In this document: positions 8,904 to 17,971 of the stretch, piece by piece
Position numbering within the stretch: position 1 is the stretch's first letter
How the letters are laid out: each line of letters begins with the position of its first letter
Origin: Desulfobulbaceae bacterium
GTDB lineage: Bacteria > Desulfobacterota > Desulfobulbia > Desulfobulbales > Desulfocapsaceae
Length of the DNA stretch: 64,000 nt
Assembly: GCA_011390165.1 (NCBI GenBank)
Contig: JAABSV010000003.1
Location: 62,001 to 126,000 of the forward strand
Direction: 5' to 3'
Notes under the pieces: model-generated
What the model saw: only the letters and a program-made list of their open reading frames with translations
Database searches by the model: none
Told to the model about the DNA's origin: nothing
Position numbers and translations under genes: made by a program

Positions 8904-10076
8904 ATGAAGAAAGCATATATCCTCGCCAGTTATCGGACCCCGGGCTGTCGGGCGAACAAGGGCAAATTCAAGGACATGCGTCCCGATGATCTCGCCGCCC
9001 TGGCCATCAGAGGGCTGGTCGAGCGCACCGCCATCGACCCGGCGACCGTCGACGACGTCTATCTCGGCTGCGCCTTTCCGGAGGCGGAACAGGGGATGAA
9101 TATCGGTCGGGTGGCGGCCCTGAAGGCCGGTCTGCCCATCGAGGTGCCCGGGCAGACCATCAACCGCTTCTGCTCCTCCGGCCTGCAGAGTATTGCCATG
9201 GCCGCCGAGCGGGTGATCTGCGGTTTTGCCGATTGTATTGTGGCCGGCGGGGTCGAGTCGATGTCCTGTGTCCCTCTGGGTGGTCTGAAGTATAGCGCCA
9301 ACCCGGCATTGATGGCCGACTGGCCGGAGACCTTTGCCTCGATGGGGGTCACCGCCGAGCTGGTGGCCGAACGGTACGGCATCGACCGCCTGGCCATGGA
9401 TACCTTTGCCGTGGCCAGCAATGCCAAGGCGGCGGCAGCGATTGCCGCCGGCCGTTTCAGCGACGAGATCATCCCGGTGGAGGTGGAGCATACCCAGCTG
9501 GTGCAGGGCAAGATCAAACGGGTGAAAGAACTGGTTTCCGTCGACGACGGGGTCCGGCCCGGGACCACCGTCGAGACCCTGGCCAAACTGCGGCCGGCCT
9601 TCAAGGTGGACGGCCCGGTGACCGCCGGCAACTCTTCCCAGATCACCGACGGTGCCGCCGTTGCCCTGGTGGTTTCCGAGGAGTATCTCGCCCGGCTCGG
9701 CCAATCGCCCATGGCCCGCTTTATCGCCTTTTCGGTCAAGGGGGTGGCGCCGGAGGTGATGGGGATCGGGCCGATCGCCGCCATCCCGGCAGTCCTGAAG
9801 ATGGCCGGCCTGAGCCTGGCCGAGATCGAGCTGATCGAACTGAACGAGGCCTTCGCCGCCCAGGCCCTGGCGGTGATCAGGACCCTCGGGCTGCGCGAGG
9901 AGATCGTCAACGTCAACGGTGGTGCCATCGCCCTCGGCCACCCCCTTGGCTGTACCGGGGCGAAACTGACCACCACCCTGCTCCACGAGATGGGGCGCCG
10001 CCACCTCCGCTATGGGCTGGTGTCGATGTGTATCGGCGGCGGGATGGGGGCTGCCGGGGTGTTTGAGCGGCTGTAA
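8904..10076 (+). CDS. fadA: Acetyl-CoA acyltransferase (3-ketoacyl-CoA thiolase)
   Basis: A 390-residue thiolase catalysing the last beta-oxidation step, cleaving 3-ketoacyl-CoA with CoA. The nucleophilic cysteine is Cys90 in NRFCSSGLQS. The LNEAFAAQ segment and the C-terminal GHPLGCTGA and GGGMGAAG motifs supply the second catalytic His/Cys pair. The ATG at 8904 follows GGAGAAG at 9-nt spacing; the frame upstream (from 8874) lacks a ribosome site. Length and motifs are those of degradative thiolases. It sits between fadN and the acyl-CoA dehydrogenase in one transcription unit. Confidence 0.93.
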   Translation: MKKAYILASYRTPGCRANKGKFKDMRPDDLAALAIRGLVERTAIDPATVDDVYLGCAFPEAEQGMNIGRVAALKAGLPIEVPGQTINRFCSSGLQSIAMAAERVICGFADCIVAGGVESMSCVPLGGLKYSANPALMADWPETFASMGVTAELVAERYGIDRLAMDTFAVASNAKAAAAIAAGRFSDEIIPVEVEHTQLVQGKIKRVKELVSVDDGVRPGTTVETLAKLRPAFKVDGPVTAGNSSQITDGAAVALVVSEEYLARLGQSPMARFIAFSVKGVAPEVMGIGPIAAIPAVLKMAGLSLAEIELIELNEAFAAQALAVIRTLGLREEIVNVNGGAIALGHPLGCTGAKLTTTLLHEMGRRHLRYGLVSMCIGGGMGAAGVFERL

Positions 10077-10088
10077 GGGGCCTGAAGG

Positions 10089-10103
10089 GCCCGGTCGCCG
10101 GGC
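10089..10103. other. Stem-loop between fadA and acyl-CoA dehydrogenase
   Basis: GCCCGG (10089-10094), loop TCG, CCGGGC (10098-10103). Further downstream the DNA is T-rich (around 10125-10140) but without a clean T-run. It may be a weak attenuator or mRNA stabiliser inside the fad operon. Confidence 0.4.
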
Positions 10104-10208
10104 TCGGCCTGGGGCCTTGTGGGTCTTTGTTGGTTTTCATTGTCCGTTGTCGTACCCAGTTGTGGGGGCCATGGCGGTTTTCTTTGCAGAGCAGAAAAGG
10201 AGAAGGTG

Positions 10209-11987
10209 ATGGACAAAAAAATTCGCAGAGGTGGAGAGTTTCTGATTGCCGAGAGCGACTGTGCCGATGTCTTTACCCCGGAGGATTTCAGTGACGAACA
10301 GCGGCAGATCGGCGAGACCACTGCGCAGTTTATCGCCACCGAGATCGCTCCTCATATTGAAGAGATAGACCGACAGAACTTTTCCCTGGTGGTTGACGGG
10401 ATGAAAAAGTGCGGCGAACTGGGACTGCTGATGATGGATGCCCCGGAGGAGTTGGGCGGGCTCGATCTCGACAAGGTCTCGTCGATGCTGGTCGGGGAAA
10501 AGATCGCCTGGGGGGGATCGTTCTCGGTGGCCTTCGCCGCCCATACCGGCATCGGCACTCTTCCCCTCATCTACTACGGGACCGCCGAGCAGAAAAAGAG
10601 ATATCTCGACAAACTGATTTCCGGTGAGTGGTGCGCCGCCTACTGCCTCACCGAACCCGGTTCCGGCAGTGACGCCATGGGCGCCCAGGCCACCGCCACC
10701 CTTGCCGCAGACGGCAGCCATTACCTTCTCAACGGCACCAAGCAGTTCATCACCAACGGCGGTTTTGCCGAACTGTTCACGGTGTTTGCCAAAATTGACA
10801 AGGAGCATTTCACCGCCTTTCTGGTGGAACGCAGCTTCCCCGGTCTCATTGTCGGCCCGGAGGAGAAGAAGATGGGTATCAAGGGCTCCTCCACCACCCA
10901 GGTCATTCTCGACAATTGCCGGGTGCCGGTGGACAACCTCCTCGGCGAAAAGGGGCGGGGCCACAAAATCGCCTTCAACGTCCTCAATATCGGCCGGTTC
11001 AAGCTCGGAGCCGGTGTCTGCGGCGCCTCGAAGATGGCCCTCGGCGAAGGGATCCGCTACGCCACCGAGCGCCGGCAGTTCAACACCCCGATCTGCCGCT
11101 TCGGGGCGATCTCGGAAAAGATAGCCGACCTCACCGCGGCGATCTTTGCCTCGGAATCGCTGGTCTACCGGCTGGCCGGCCTCCTTGACGACAAACTGGC
11201 CACCATCCCCAAGGGGACGGAAGACTACTACGAGCGCTATCTGCGGGGAATCGAGGAGTATGCCCCGGAGTGCGCCATCTCGAAGGTCTTCTGCAGCGAG
11301 GTCCTCGCCCGGACCGTTGACGAGGTGGTGCAGATCCACGGCGGCTACGGCTTTGTCAGCGACTATCCGGCAGAGCGCTATTACCGCGACGAGCGGATCA
11401 ACCGCATCTACGAGGGGACCAATGAGATCAACCGGCTGCTGATCCCCGGCATGATCCTGCGCAAGGCGATGAAGGGGGAACTGCCGCTGCAGGCGGAGGC
11501 GACGCAGGCCTTCGAGTCGCTGATGACCCCCAGCTTCAGCGAACTGGACAAGTCGCTTCCCTTTGCCGCCGAGAAGAGCCTGGTGAAAAGCCTGAAGACC
11601 CTTTTCCTGCTCCTGGCCGGAGTCGGGGTACGCAAGTTTCAGGAAAAACTGGCCAACGAACAGGAGATTCTGCTCACCGCCGCCGATCTGGCCATTCAGA
11701 TCTTCGCCCTGGAAAGCGCGGTGCTGCGGGCGGAGAAGATTACCCCGAAGGTGAGTGAAAACAAGGGGGAACTGCTCGCCGCAGCGGTGCGGATCTTCGC
11801 CTTCTCGGCCGCCGAAACCGCCGGCACGGCGGCCCGCAAGGGGGCCTTCTATGTCGAGGAGGGGGATACCCTGACCATGCTCCTTTCCGGGATCCGGCGG
11901 TTCAGCAGGTACGATGCCAGCGGCCTGCTCGCCGCCAAGCGACGTCTGGCAGCGGCTGCTTGCGAAGAGGAGAAATATCTGTTCTAA
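10209..11987 (+). CDS. fadE: Acyl-CoA dehydrogenase with C-terminal extension
   Basis: A 592-residue flavoenzyme that introduces the first double bond into acyl-CoA. Conserved segments are CLTEPGSGSDA, GTKQFITNGG, QIHGGYGF and EGTNEINR, with FAD/ETF-type acyl-CoA dehydrogenase domains in the first ~400 residues. The remaining ~190 residues form the helical extension seen in the 590-600-residue FadE proteins of Bacillus and many delta-proteobacteria. Electrons should go to EtfBA and on to the membrane oxidoreductase at 17972. The ATG at 10209 has AAGGAGAAGG just before it. The upstream frame from 10119 is not supported. Confidence 0.92.
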   Translation: MDKKIRRGGEFLIAESDCADVFTPEDFSDEQRQIGETTAQFIATEIAPHIEEIDRQNFSLVVDGMKKCGELGLLMMDAPEELGGLDLDKVSSMLVGEKIAWGGSFSVAFAAHTGIGTLPLIYYGTAEQKKRYLDKLISGEWCAAYCLTEPGSGSDAMGAQATATLAADGSHYLLNGTKQFITNGGFAELFTVFAKIDKEHFTAFLVERSFPGLIVGPEEKKMGIKGSSTTQVILDNCRVPVDNLLGEKGRGHKIAFNVLNIGRFKLGAGVCGASKMALGEGIRYATERRQFNTPICRFGAISEKIADLTAAIFASESLVYRLAGLLDDKLATIPKGTEDYYERYLRGIEEYAPECAISKVFCSEVLARTVDEVVQIHGGYGFVSDYPAERYYRDERINRIYEGTNEINRLLIPGMILRKAMKGELPLQAEATQAFESLMTPSFSELDKSLPFAAEKSLVKSLKTLFLLLAGVGVRKFQEKLANEQEILLTAADLAIQIFALESAVLRAEKITPKVSENKGELLAAAVRIFAFSAAETAGTAARKGAFYVEEGDTLTMLLSGIRRFSRYDASGLLAAKRRLAAAACEEEKYLF

Positions 11988-12060
11988 TCTCCCTTTTCTC
12001 TCGATTGGCCGGCAGCGGTTGCCGGCCGGTCGGCAGGAGTCCCCTCTTTGTCCCAGCGTG

Positions 12061-13005
12061 ATGTCCGTACCGGTCCAGCATAGCATCAACACCCCCTACA
12101 TGGTCGGGCCGGTGCACTGTTACACCGCCACTCTCGACGGTGAGCTGGTTCTTTTCGACGCCGGGCCACCCACCGCCGAAGCGGTGCGCTTTTTTCAGCA
12201 AGAACTGGACCTTGACCGGCTGCGGCACGTAGTCGTCACCCACTGCCATATCGACCACTATGGGCAGGCTGCCTGGCTGGAAGAGCACAGTGCCGCCACC
12301 ATCTACCTCCCGTACCGGGACTGCCTGAAAATTGCCCAGCACCAGCAGCGGATGGCCGGGATGTACCAGCTCCTGGCCAGCTATGGCTTTGATCGGAGCT
12401 ATCTTGGCGAACTCAGCCGGGTCTTCGCCAGTGACACCATGTTTCCCCCCTTTCCCAAACGCTTCCGGGTGGTGGAGGAGGATCTGCCGGCCCGGCTGGG
12501 GGTAGAGGCCATCCCCTGTCCCGGCCACTCCCAGTCCGATCTGGTCTATGTCGGTCGGAACTGGGCGATCACCGGTGACATCCTGTTACGGGGGATCTTT
12601 CAATCGCCACTGCTGGATATCGATCTCGAGAATGGCGGCCGTTTCCTCAACTACCGGGCCTATTGCGCCAGTATCGTCCTGCTGGCCGGCCTTGAGGAGA
12701 AGATGATTCTTCCCGGCCACCGGCAGAACGTCAGCACGGTGCGCGCGACCCTGCAGTTTTATGTCAGCAAGCTGCTCCAGCGGGTTCTGCACCTCAGACC
12801 CTACCGGGGCGAAGGGAATCTGCCCCGACTGATTGACCGGCTGGTCCGTGGCCGGCTGGAAGATGTTTTCCATATCTATCTGAAGGCCTCGGAGATTATC
12901 TTCATGATGGATTTCCTCGAGCAGCCGGAACTGCTCCGGCGCTCCCTGGAGGAGATCGGTTTGTACCCCGATGTCGCCGAGGCCTTCCAGATGGCGGTGC
13001 GGTAA
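12061..13005 (+). CDS. Metallo-beta-lactamase-fold hydrolase
   Basis: A 314-residue MBL-fold protein. THCHIDHYG is the zinc-binding HxHxDH motif. PCPGHSQSD gives the next histidine, GDI the bridging aspartate and PGHRQN a late histidine. The C-terminal ~80 residues look like the helical extension of hydroxyacylglutathione hydrolase-like or lactonase/thioesterase-like MBL proteins. It lies inside the fad operon, so an acyl-CoA thioester or related ester could be the substrate, but this is inference only. There is no signal peptide. No good ribosome site precedes the ATG; an adjacent in-frame GTG (12058) is an alternative start. Confidence 0.8.
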   Translation: MSVPVQHSINTPYMVGPVHCYTATLDGELVLFDAGPPTAEAVRFFQQELDLDRLRHVVVTHCHIDHYGQAAWLEEHSAATIYLPYRDCLKIAQHQQRMAGMYQLLASYGFDRSYLGELSRVFASDTMFPPFPKRFRVVEEDLPARLGVEAIPCPGHSQSDLVYVGRNWAITGDILLRGIFQSPLLDIDLENGGRFLNYRAYCASIVLLAGLEEKMILPGHRQNVSTVRATLQFYVSKLLQRVLHLRPYRGEGNLPRLIDRLVRGRLEDVFHIYLKASEIIFMMDFLEQPELLRRSLEEIGLYPDVAEAFQMAVR

Positions 13006-13195
13006 GGGCAAAGCGACTCTCCGGAAAAAGGCATGGGATGTGGTGCCAATCTGGTGCCGCTGTGATAGTGCCTGGTGCCGCTCTGCTGCCCTGGCGCCGG
13101 AGACATGGGCCGGGCGAGCTTGGGCGGCCGGTTGGCGGCAGCCCTCGCCGGGCAGGCTCAGAAGTGAGGATCAGGAAGGAGGATCAGCAGGGGCA

Positions 13196-14371
13196 ATGGG
13201 ACACCATCTACAGGAAAAGAGCAGCATCGTGCCGCTCATCGACCGCCTCAACCGCTATCCCATCGGTCTGCCCGACAGCGACAAGCTGCGGCAGATTCTG
13301 GCCATCCTCTTTTCCGAGGAGGAGGCCTTCATCGCCTCCCGTTTCCCCCTCGAGGAGTCCACCCTGGCAGAACTGGTCCGGGCCACCGGCTGGCGGCAGG
13401 AACCGCTGCGGGCGAGGCTGGAGACCATGGCCGAAAAGGGGCTGGTGCTGGACAGCAGCTATGGCGGCAAGACGTACTATCTGCTCCTCCCCGGGCTGAT
13501 CGGTTTTTTCGAGCTGAGCTTCATGAAACGACGTCAGGACCTGCCGGCGGCGGAACTGGCCCAGCTGATGCACGAGTATCTCGCCGGTGACTCGGAACAG
13601 CGGATGGGTCGGGAATTCTTTGGCGGCAAGACCCCCCTCACCCGTGCCCTTGCCTACGAGGAGCATATTCCGGTCACCTCGCAGGTGGCCACCTATGAGA
13701 GCGCCAGGGAACTGGTGCGGCTGGCCGGCTACGGGGCAGTGGGGATGTGCTACTGTCGGCATAAGAAGGAACACCTGCAGGGGCAGTGCGACAAAAATGC
13801 CCCCACCGAAGAGATCTGTATCTCCCTGGGCAACGCCGCCCGCTTCATGGTCAGACGGGGGTTTGCTGAGTACCGCAGCTGTGACGAGCTGCTGGCGATC
13901 CTGGCCAGGGCCCGGGAGCTGCGGCTCACCCACATCACCGACAACATCCGCGACAACCCCTCGTTTATCTGCAACTGCTGCTCATGCTGCTGCGAACTGC
14001 TTGGCGGGGTGCAGAACGGCTTTCCCGCCGGGGTGGCCAAGGCCGGCTTTACCCTGCTGGTTGCCGCCGACAGCTGTCTGGGCTGTGGCCTCTGTGTCAA
14101 GGCCTGCAATGCCGCCGCCCTGAGGCTGATGGCGACCTCCGGTAACGGCAGGAAGGTGGTGGCGGTGGCAGCGGAACAGTGCCTGGGCTGCGGTGCCTGT
14201 GTCGGTGCCTGCCCCTCCGGCTCCCTCTCTCTCATCCCGGTGGCCCGGCCGGTGCCGCCGGCCCGAAAGGGAGAGCTGTTCCGGCGCATCCTCCGCGAGA
14301 AGGGGCGGCTCACCCCCTTTGTGTTGAGCAGGGTAAAAAAGAGAATCAGAGGCCTTCTTAAGGGGCGTTAG
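13196..14371 (+). CDS. 4Fe-4S protein with winged-helix-like N-terminus and extra cysteine-rich motifs
   Basis: A 391-residue cytoplasmic protein at the end of the fad operon. The C-terminus has two ferredoxin motifs, CLGCGLCVKACN and CLGCGACVGACP. Before them lie two further cysteine groups, CYCRHKKEHLQGQC and the dense CNCCSCCCELL, which could bind another cluster. The first ~100 residues look like a winged helix. Proteins of this build occur in delta-proteobacteria but have no established function that I can name. Operon position suggests electron transfer or redox sensing linked to acyl-CoA oxidation. The ATG at 13196 lies about 13 nt after AGGAGG, rather far; the frame upstream is not supported. 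Confidence 0.75.
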   Translation: MGHHLQEKSSIVPLIDRLNRYPIGLPDSDKLRQILAILFSEEEAFIASRFPLEESTLAELVRATGWRQEPLRARLETMAEKGLVLDSSYGGKTYYLLLPGLIGFFELSFMKRRQDLPAAELAQLMHEYLAGDSEQRMGREFFGGKTPLTRALAYEEHIPVTSQVATYESARELVRLAGYGAVGMCYCRHKKEHLQGQCDKNAPTEEICISLGNAARFMVRRGFAEYRSCDELLAILARARELRLTHITDNIRDNPSFICNCCSCCCELLGGVQNGFPAGVAKAGFTLLVAADSCLGCGLCVKACNAAALRLMATSGNGRKVVAVAAEQCLGCGACVGACPSGSLSLIPVARPVPPARKGELFRRILREKGRLTPFVLSRVKKRIRGLLKGR

Positions 14372-14388
14372 GTGCCGGCGGCAGGGCT

Positions 14389-15402
14389 TCAGGCCGGTTT
14401 GGTGGCCCGGTCGCCGTAGCCCGCCGGGTGCTTGCTGTGCCAGGCCCAGGCGGTGCCGAGGATCGACTCCAGACCCGGGAAGCGGGGTTGCCAGCCAAGT
14501 TCGGCGCTGATCCGTGCCGCTGATCCGACCAGGGCGGCCGGGTCCCCCGGCCGTCGGGCGGCAAACCGGTAGGCCGGCGTGGTGCCGGTCAGTTCAGCCA
14601 CCGCCTGGATCACCTGAAGAATCGAGTAGCCACTGCCGTTGCCGAGGTTGTAGCGGCGGCTCTCTCCACCGGCGAGGAGATGGCACAGGGCCAGATGGTG
14701 GGCCTGGGCGAGATCGTCGACGTGGATATAGTCGCGGACACAGGTGCCGTCCGGAGTGGGGTAGTCGTTGCCGAAGATGGTCAGTTCCGGGTGCCGCCCC
14801 AAGGCGGTGGCCAGCGCCAGCGGCAGGAGGTGGCTTTCCGGGTTGTGGTCTTCACCCAGTTCGCCCTCCGGGTCGGCGCCGGCGGCGTTGAAGTAGCGCA
14901 GCGAGACGCTCTTCAGGCCGGTGGCGCGGTCGAGGTCGGCGAGGATCTCTTCCAGCATCAGTTTCGACCGGCCATACGGGTTGATCGGCCGCTGCGGCTG
15001 CTCCTCGACGATGGGCAGGGTGGCGGGCTCCCCGTAGGTGGCGCAGGAGGAAGAGAAGATCAGCCGCTTCACCCCATGCCGGCCCATGGCGGCAAGCAGG
15101 CCGAGGCTGGCGGCAATGTTGTTGCGGTAGTAGCGGAGCGGCTGCTGCATCGACTCGCCGACGTAGCAAAGGGCGGCAAAGTGCATCACCGCCTGGATGG
15201 AGTGGCGGGAGAAGAGCCGATCAAGCAGGGCCTGGTCGTCCATCTCCCCGACATAGAGGGCCCCCCAGCGTACCGCCGCCCGGTGGCCGAGGCTGAGATT
15301 GTCGACCACCACCGGCCGCATTCCCTGGCGGTGGAGATACTTGCACATATGCGAGCCGATATACCCGGCCCCGCCGACCACAAGAATTTCGCTTCCGTTC
15401 AC
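14389..15402 (-). CDS. galE: UDP-glucose 4-epimerase
   Basis: A 337-residue extended short-chain dehydrogenase. The N-terminus has the NAD-binding GGAGYIGSH, and the catalytic Tyr/Lys pair is in YGRSK. SSSCATYGEP and NLGNGSGYS match GalE. It interconverts UDP-glucose and UDP-galactose in the cytoplasm for polysaccharide synthesis. The best start is GTG at 15402, giving the normal GalE length. A longer ATG frame to 15573 would run into the MITE-like element at 15502-15644 and is rejected. The gene converges with the Fe-S gene at 14371. Its promoter region is partly made of that mobile element. Confidence 0.9.
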   Translation of the reverse strand: MNGSEILVVGGAGYIGSHMCKYLHRQGMRPVVVDNLSLGHRAAVRWGALYVGEMDDQALLDRLFSRHSIQAVMHFAALCYVGESMQQPLRYYRNNIAASLGLLAAMGRHGVKRLIFSSSCATYGEPATLPIVEEQPQRPINPYGRSKLMLEEILADLDRATGLKSVSLRYFNAAGADPEGELGEDHNPESHLLPLALATALGRHPELTIFGNDYPTPDGTCVRDYIHVDDLAQAHHLALCHLLAGGESRRYNLGNGSGYSILQVIQAVAELTGTTPAYRFAARRPGDPAALVGSAARISAELGWQPRFPGLESILGTAWAWHSKHPAGYGDRATKPA

Positions 15403-15501
15403 CGAATTTGCCTGTGCCGGGAATTTTTTGGTTTTCGCCGCTCGCTGGCGACGATGGAGACTACTGCGATTATGGCGACTATTGCTACTATTGCAACTAT
15501 A

Positions 15502-15644
15502 GGCCACCTTCAAAAATGGTATTTCCGCCCAATCTCTACGTTGATCGAAAATAATTTGTCCTCGGAATATCAACTCTATGTCTGCGGCAAATTGTTTTCT
15601 TTCGCCTTGATTTTGAACGGAAATTCGAATTTTTCAAGGCAGCC
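15502..15644 (+). mobile_element. MITE-like element, copy 1
   Basis: A 143-bp element bounded by GGCCACCTT... and the inverse of GGCTGCCTTGAAAAAT. It is flanked on both sides by TATA (15498-15501 and 15645-15648), a 4-bp target duplication. The two halves are imperfect inverted repeats of each other over most of the length. It lies between galE and the UDP-glucuronate decarboxylase gene. It has no coding capacity. Confidence 0.85.
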
Positions 15645-15653
15645 TATATACGA

Positions 15654-16604
15654 CTATTTGCCAAGCAACTGTCTGAAGTAGCTGATGGTCTTCACCAGCC
15701 CCTCTTCGAGGGGGACGGTTGGTGTCCAGCCGAGTTTCTCCCGGGCCAGGGTGATATCGGGCCGGCGTTGTTTCGGGTCGTCCTGGGGCAGTTCGACAAA
15801 GACCAGCTGCGATGAGGAACCGGTCAGTTCGAGGATTTTTTCCGCCAACTCGCGGATGGTGAATTCCCCCGGATTGCCCATGTTCATCGGGCCGGTGAAG
15901 CTGTCCTCGGCGGCCATGAAGCGGACCATCAGTTCGATGAGGTCATCGACGTAGCAGAAGGAACGGGTCTGGTCTCCCCGGCCATAGATGGTGATCGGTT
16001 GGCCCTGGAGGGCCTGAACGATGAAGTTGGAGACCACCCGGCCATCGTTGGGGTGCATCTGCGGGCCGTAGGTGTTGAAGAGCCGGCCCACCCGGACATT
16101 GACCCGATGCTGCCGGTGGTAGTCGAAGAAGAGGGTTTCGGCGCAGCGTTTCCCCTCGTCGTAGCAGGAGCGGATACCCACCGGGTTGACGTTGCCCCAG
16201 TACGATTCCGGCTGCGGGTGCAGGGCCGGGTCGCCGTACACCTCGCTGGTGGAGGCCTGAAAGATCTTTGCGTTCACCCTTTTCGCCAGCCCGAGCATGT
16301 TGATTGCCCCGTGCACACTGGTCTTCACCGTCTGCACCGGGTCATGCTGGTAATGGATTGGCGAGGCCGGGCAGGCGAGGTTGTAGATCTCGTCGACTTC
16401 GACGTAAAGGGGAAAGGTGACGTCGTGGCGAAGCAGTTCGAGGTAGGGGTTGCCGAGGAGGTCGAGGATATTCTCCTTGGTGCCGGTGAAGTAGTTGTCC
16501 AGGCAGAGAACCTCGCAGGACTCGCTGAGCAGTCTCCGGCAGAGATGCGAGCCGAGAAAACCGGCGCCGCCGGTGACCAGGACTCGTTTTTTTTCTGTTT
16601 TCAT
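15654..16604 (-). CDS. UDP-glucuronate decarboxylase (UDP-xylose synthase)
   Basis: A 316-residue extended [14 protein letters not shown] is the NAD site, and SCYDEGKR carries the catalytic Tyr-x3-Lys. The [25 protein letters not shown] and RSFCYVDDL segments are typical of UDP-glucuronate decarboxylases, which make UDP-xylose or the UDP-4-keto intermediate for surface polysaccharides. The ATG at 16604 follows GGGAGG; an upstream frame to 16637 is less likely. The gene is bracketed by inverted copies 1 and 2 of the MITE-like element. Confidence 0.88.
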   Translation of the reverse strand: MKTEKKRVLVTGGAGFLGSHLCRRLLSESCEVLCLDNYFTGTKENILDLLGNPYLELLRHDVTFPLYVEVDEIYNLACPASPIHYQHDPVQTVKTSVHGAINMLGLAKRVNAKIFQASTSEVYGDPALHPQPESYWGNVNPVGIRSCYDEGKRCAETLFFDYHRQHRVNVRVGRLFNTYGPQMHPNDGRVVSNFIVQALQGQPITIYGRGDQTRSFCYVDDLIELMVRFMAAEDSFTGPMNMGNPGEFTIRELAEKILELTGSSSQLVFVELPQDDPKQRRPDITLAREKLGWTPTVPLEEGLVKTISYFRQLLGK

Positions 16605-16664
16605 CGTCCCTCCCGAGATGGAAGTGCTGGGCAACACTGTTGCCGGGTTTTTGCTGTATGGAGA

Positions 16665-16740
16665 GCCACTGGGACAGCCTCCGCATGCGGACAGCTACTG
16701 CGCCACTCCTGTATGGACAACCACTTGGACAGCCACTGCT
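16665..16740. repeat. Degenerate short repeats upstream of the decarboxylase gene
   Basis: Several imperfect copies of a GGACAGCCACT-like word are spread over about 75 bp next to MITE-like copy 2. Spacing is irregular. Function unknown. Confidence 0.4.
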
Positions 16741-16743
16741 GAA

Positions 16744-16887
16744 AGCTGTCTTGAAAAATTTCAATTTCCGTTCAAAATCAAGGCGAAAGAAAACAATTTG
16801 CCGCAAACATAGAGTTGATATTCCAAGGGCGAAATTGTATTCGTGCAAAGCAGCGATTGGGCGGAAATACCATTTTTCAAGATGGCC
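16744..16887 (-). mobile_element. MITE-like element, copy 2
   Basis: A 144-bp copy in the opposite orientation to copy 1. Its ends are AGCTGTCTTGAAAAAT and the inverse of GGCCATCTTGAAAAAT. It is flanked by TGAA on both sides (16740-16743 and 16888-16891), a perfect 4-bp target duplication. It has the same inverted-repeat design as the other copies and is the most diverged at its tips. Confidence 0.85.
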
Positions 16888-17111
16888 TGAACGGGCTGGG
16901 AGCAGGATGGCGCCAGGATGAGACCGGTCTGTGGACGCTCCCCGCACCGGCCACACTTTTACCATAACGCCCCAACCCTTGCAAGAGCTGCCGCTCGGCC
17001 GGGGATGCTACGGCTGCTGGTTGGCTGGCAGCGAGGAATGGGTGCAGGTTGTAGTGGTGGCTGGTTGCTGGGAGGCAGCTCTTTGCCGGTCGCTTTTGCG
17101 GATCGGAGTGG

Positions 17112-17519
17112 CTAGGCTTGCCTGCCCTGGCTGGCCAGATAATCGGTGATCCGCACCCGGTAGTCGACGATCTCACGGCGCAGGGAAGAGAGGCTGGCCA
17201 TTTTTTCGTCCACCCGGGTGATATGGTTGTCGAGGATCTCGATCAGTTTCGGGGTGATCTTGGTGAAGTCCTTCTCGTTGATATCGAAGATGTCGGAGAG
17301 TTCCTGGATCTCTTTCAGGGAGATGCCAAGATTCTTCAACTTGAGGATGAACTTCAGGCGGAGGATATCGTCGGGGCTGTAGGAGCGGGTACTGCCACCG
17401 GGGCGGTTGTTTTTCCCCATCAGGCCGATTTCTTCGTAGTAACGGATGGTGCGGGTGGTGATGGCCAGTCTTTTGGCCAGTTCGCCGATCTGCATGGGTT
17501 TTTTGTCGCTGTTGGGCAT
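17112..17519 (-). CDS. MerR-family transcriptional regulator (fatty-acid/acyl-CoA regulon type)
   Basis: A 135-residue regulator. The N-terminal winged helix reads IGELAKRLAITTRTIRYYEE, followed by the wing RSYSPDDILRL and a coiled-coil dimerisation helix. There is no C-terminal cysteine metal-binding motif, so it is not a metal sensor. It resembles the LiuR-like MerR proteins that control branched-chain amino acid and fatty-acid degradation genes. It is divergent from the ETF operon. Operator-like ACCTTAACGTAA sites occur before it, before the ETF operon and before fadD, and a variant lies before fadL, so it is probably the autoregulated local regulator. Ligand unknown; acyl-CoA is an inference. 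Confidence 0.85.
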   Translation of the reverse strand: MPNSDKKPMQIGELAKRLAITTRTIRYYEEIGLMGKNNRPGGSTRSYSPDDILRLKFILKLKNLGISLKEIQELSDIFDINEKDFTKITPKLIEILDNHITRVDEKMASLSSLRREIVDYRVRITDYLASQGRQA

Positions 17520-17604
17520 CGTTTATTTCCTGGGGCACCGGGTGCCACTGCTGGGCCGAGAGGCGTGCACCCCGGTCTTTTTTCTTGGGGGAAGCCCATT
17601 AATT

Positions 17605-17619
17605 AACCTTAACGTAATG
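17605..17619. promoter_or_regulatory. Predicted MerR-family operator, regulator gene
   Basis: AACCTTAACGTAATG matches the shared ACCTTAACGTAA word exactly. It lies just after the expected start of regulator transcription, consistent with autorepression. Confidence 0.6.
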
Positions 17620-17629
17620 TGTCGTCGAG

Positions 17630-17658
17630 AAAATAGCACTCTTTTGGTTAGCCGTCAA
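17630..17658 (-). promoter_or_regulatory. Promoter of the MerR-family regulator
   Basis: On the minus strand TTGACG (17658-17653), a 17-bp spacer and TATTTT (17635-17630) form a sigma-70-like promoter. The predicted operator begins about 11 bp downstream of the -10 box. Confidence 0.55.
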
Positions 17659-17728
17659 ATGAAAATAAATCTGTTCAGTGCTGAATTTTCAGGGGTTAGT
17701 CGACCATCAAGTTGCGGCAGAAAAAACA

Positions 17729-17757
17729 TTGACCTTAACGTAAACATAATTTATAAC
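17729..17757 (+). promoter_or_regulatory. Promoter of the ETF oxidoreductase operon
   Basis: TTGACC (17729-17734), a 17-bp spacer and TATAAC (17752-17757). It has the same arrangement as the fadD promoter, with the operator-like word starting in the -35 box and filling the spacer. The leader to the start codon at 17972 is about 205 nt. Confidence 0.7.
17731..17746. promoter_or_regulatory. Predicted MerR-family operator, ETF operon
   Basis: GACCTTAACGTAAACA contains the full ACCTTAACGTAA word and overlaps the -35 box and the spacer. Occupancy should block RNA polymerase. Confidence 0.6.
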
Positions 17758-17971
17758 CTGGCAACACGGAGCTGCCGGTGCAAACCCACAAAACTGTTCC
17801 ACCATGCAGTGCCCACTGGTGTTGTCGGTGGGGGTGCTTCTTGGGAGACGGTGGAAGGTGGCCGGTACGAGACGACTATCAGAGGCGTCAATTGCCTCCC
17901 TGTACGTCGCCATGGTCCGGCAGTTCTGGCGGGCAGGACGACCTAGTGGAGAAAAGGACGGGGAGAAAAGG

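Noticed and set aside
10137-12092. 651-codon minus-strand frame over the acyl-CoA dehydrogenase
   Set aside because: Antisense shadow of a well-supported gene.
15403-15573. N-terminal extension of GalE
   Set aside because: It runs into mobile element copy 1 and the Rossmann motif starts only after the GTG at 15402.
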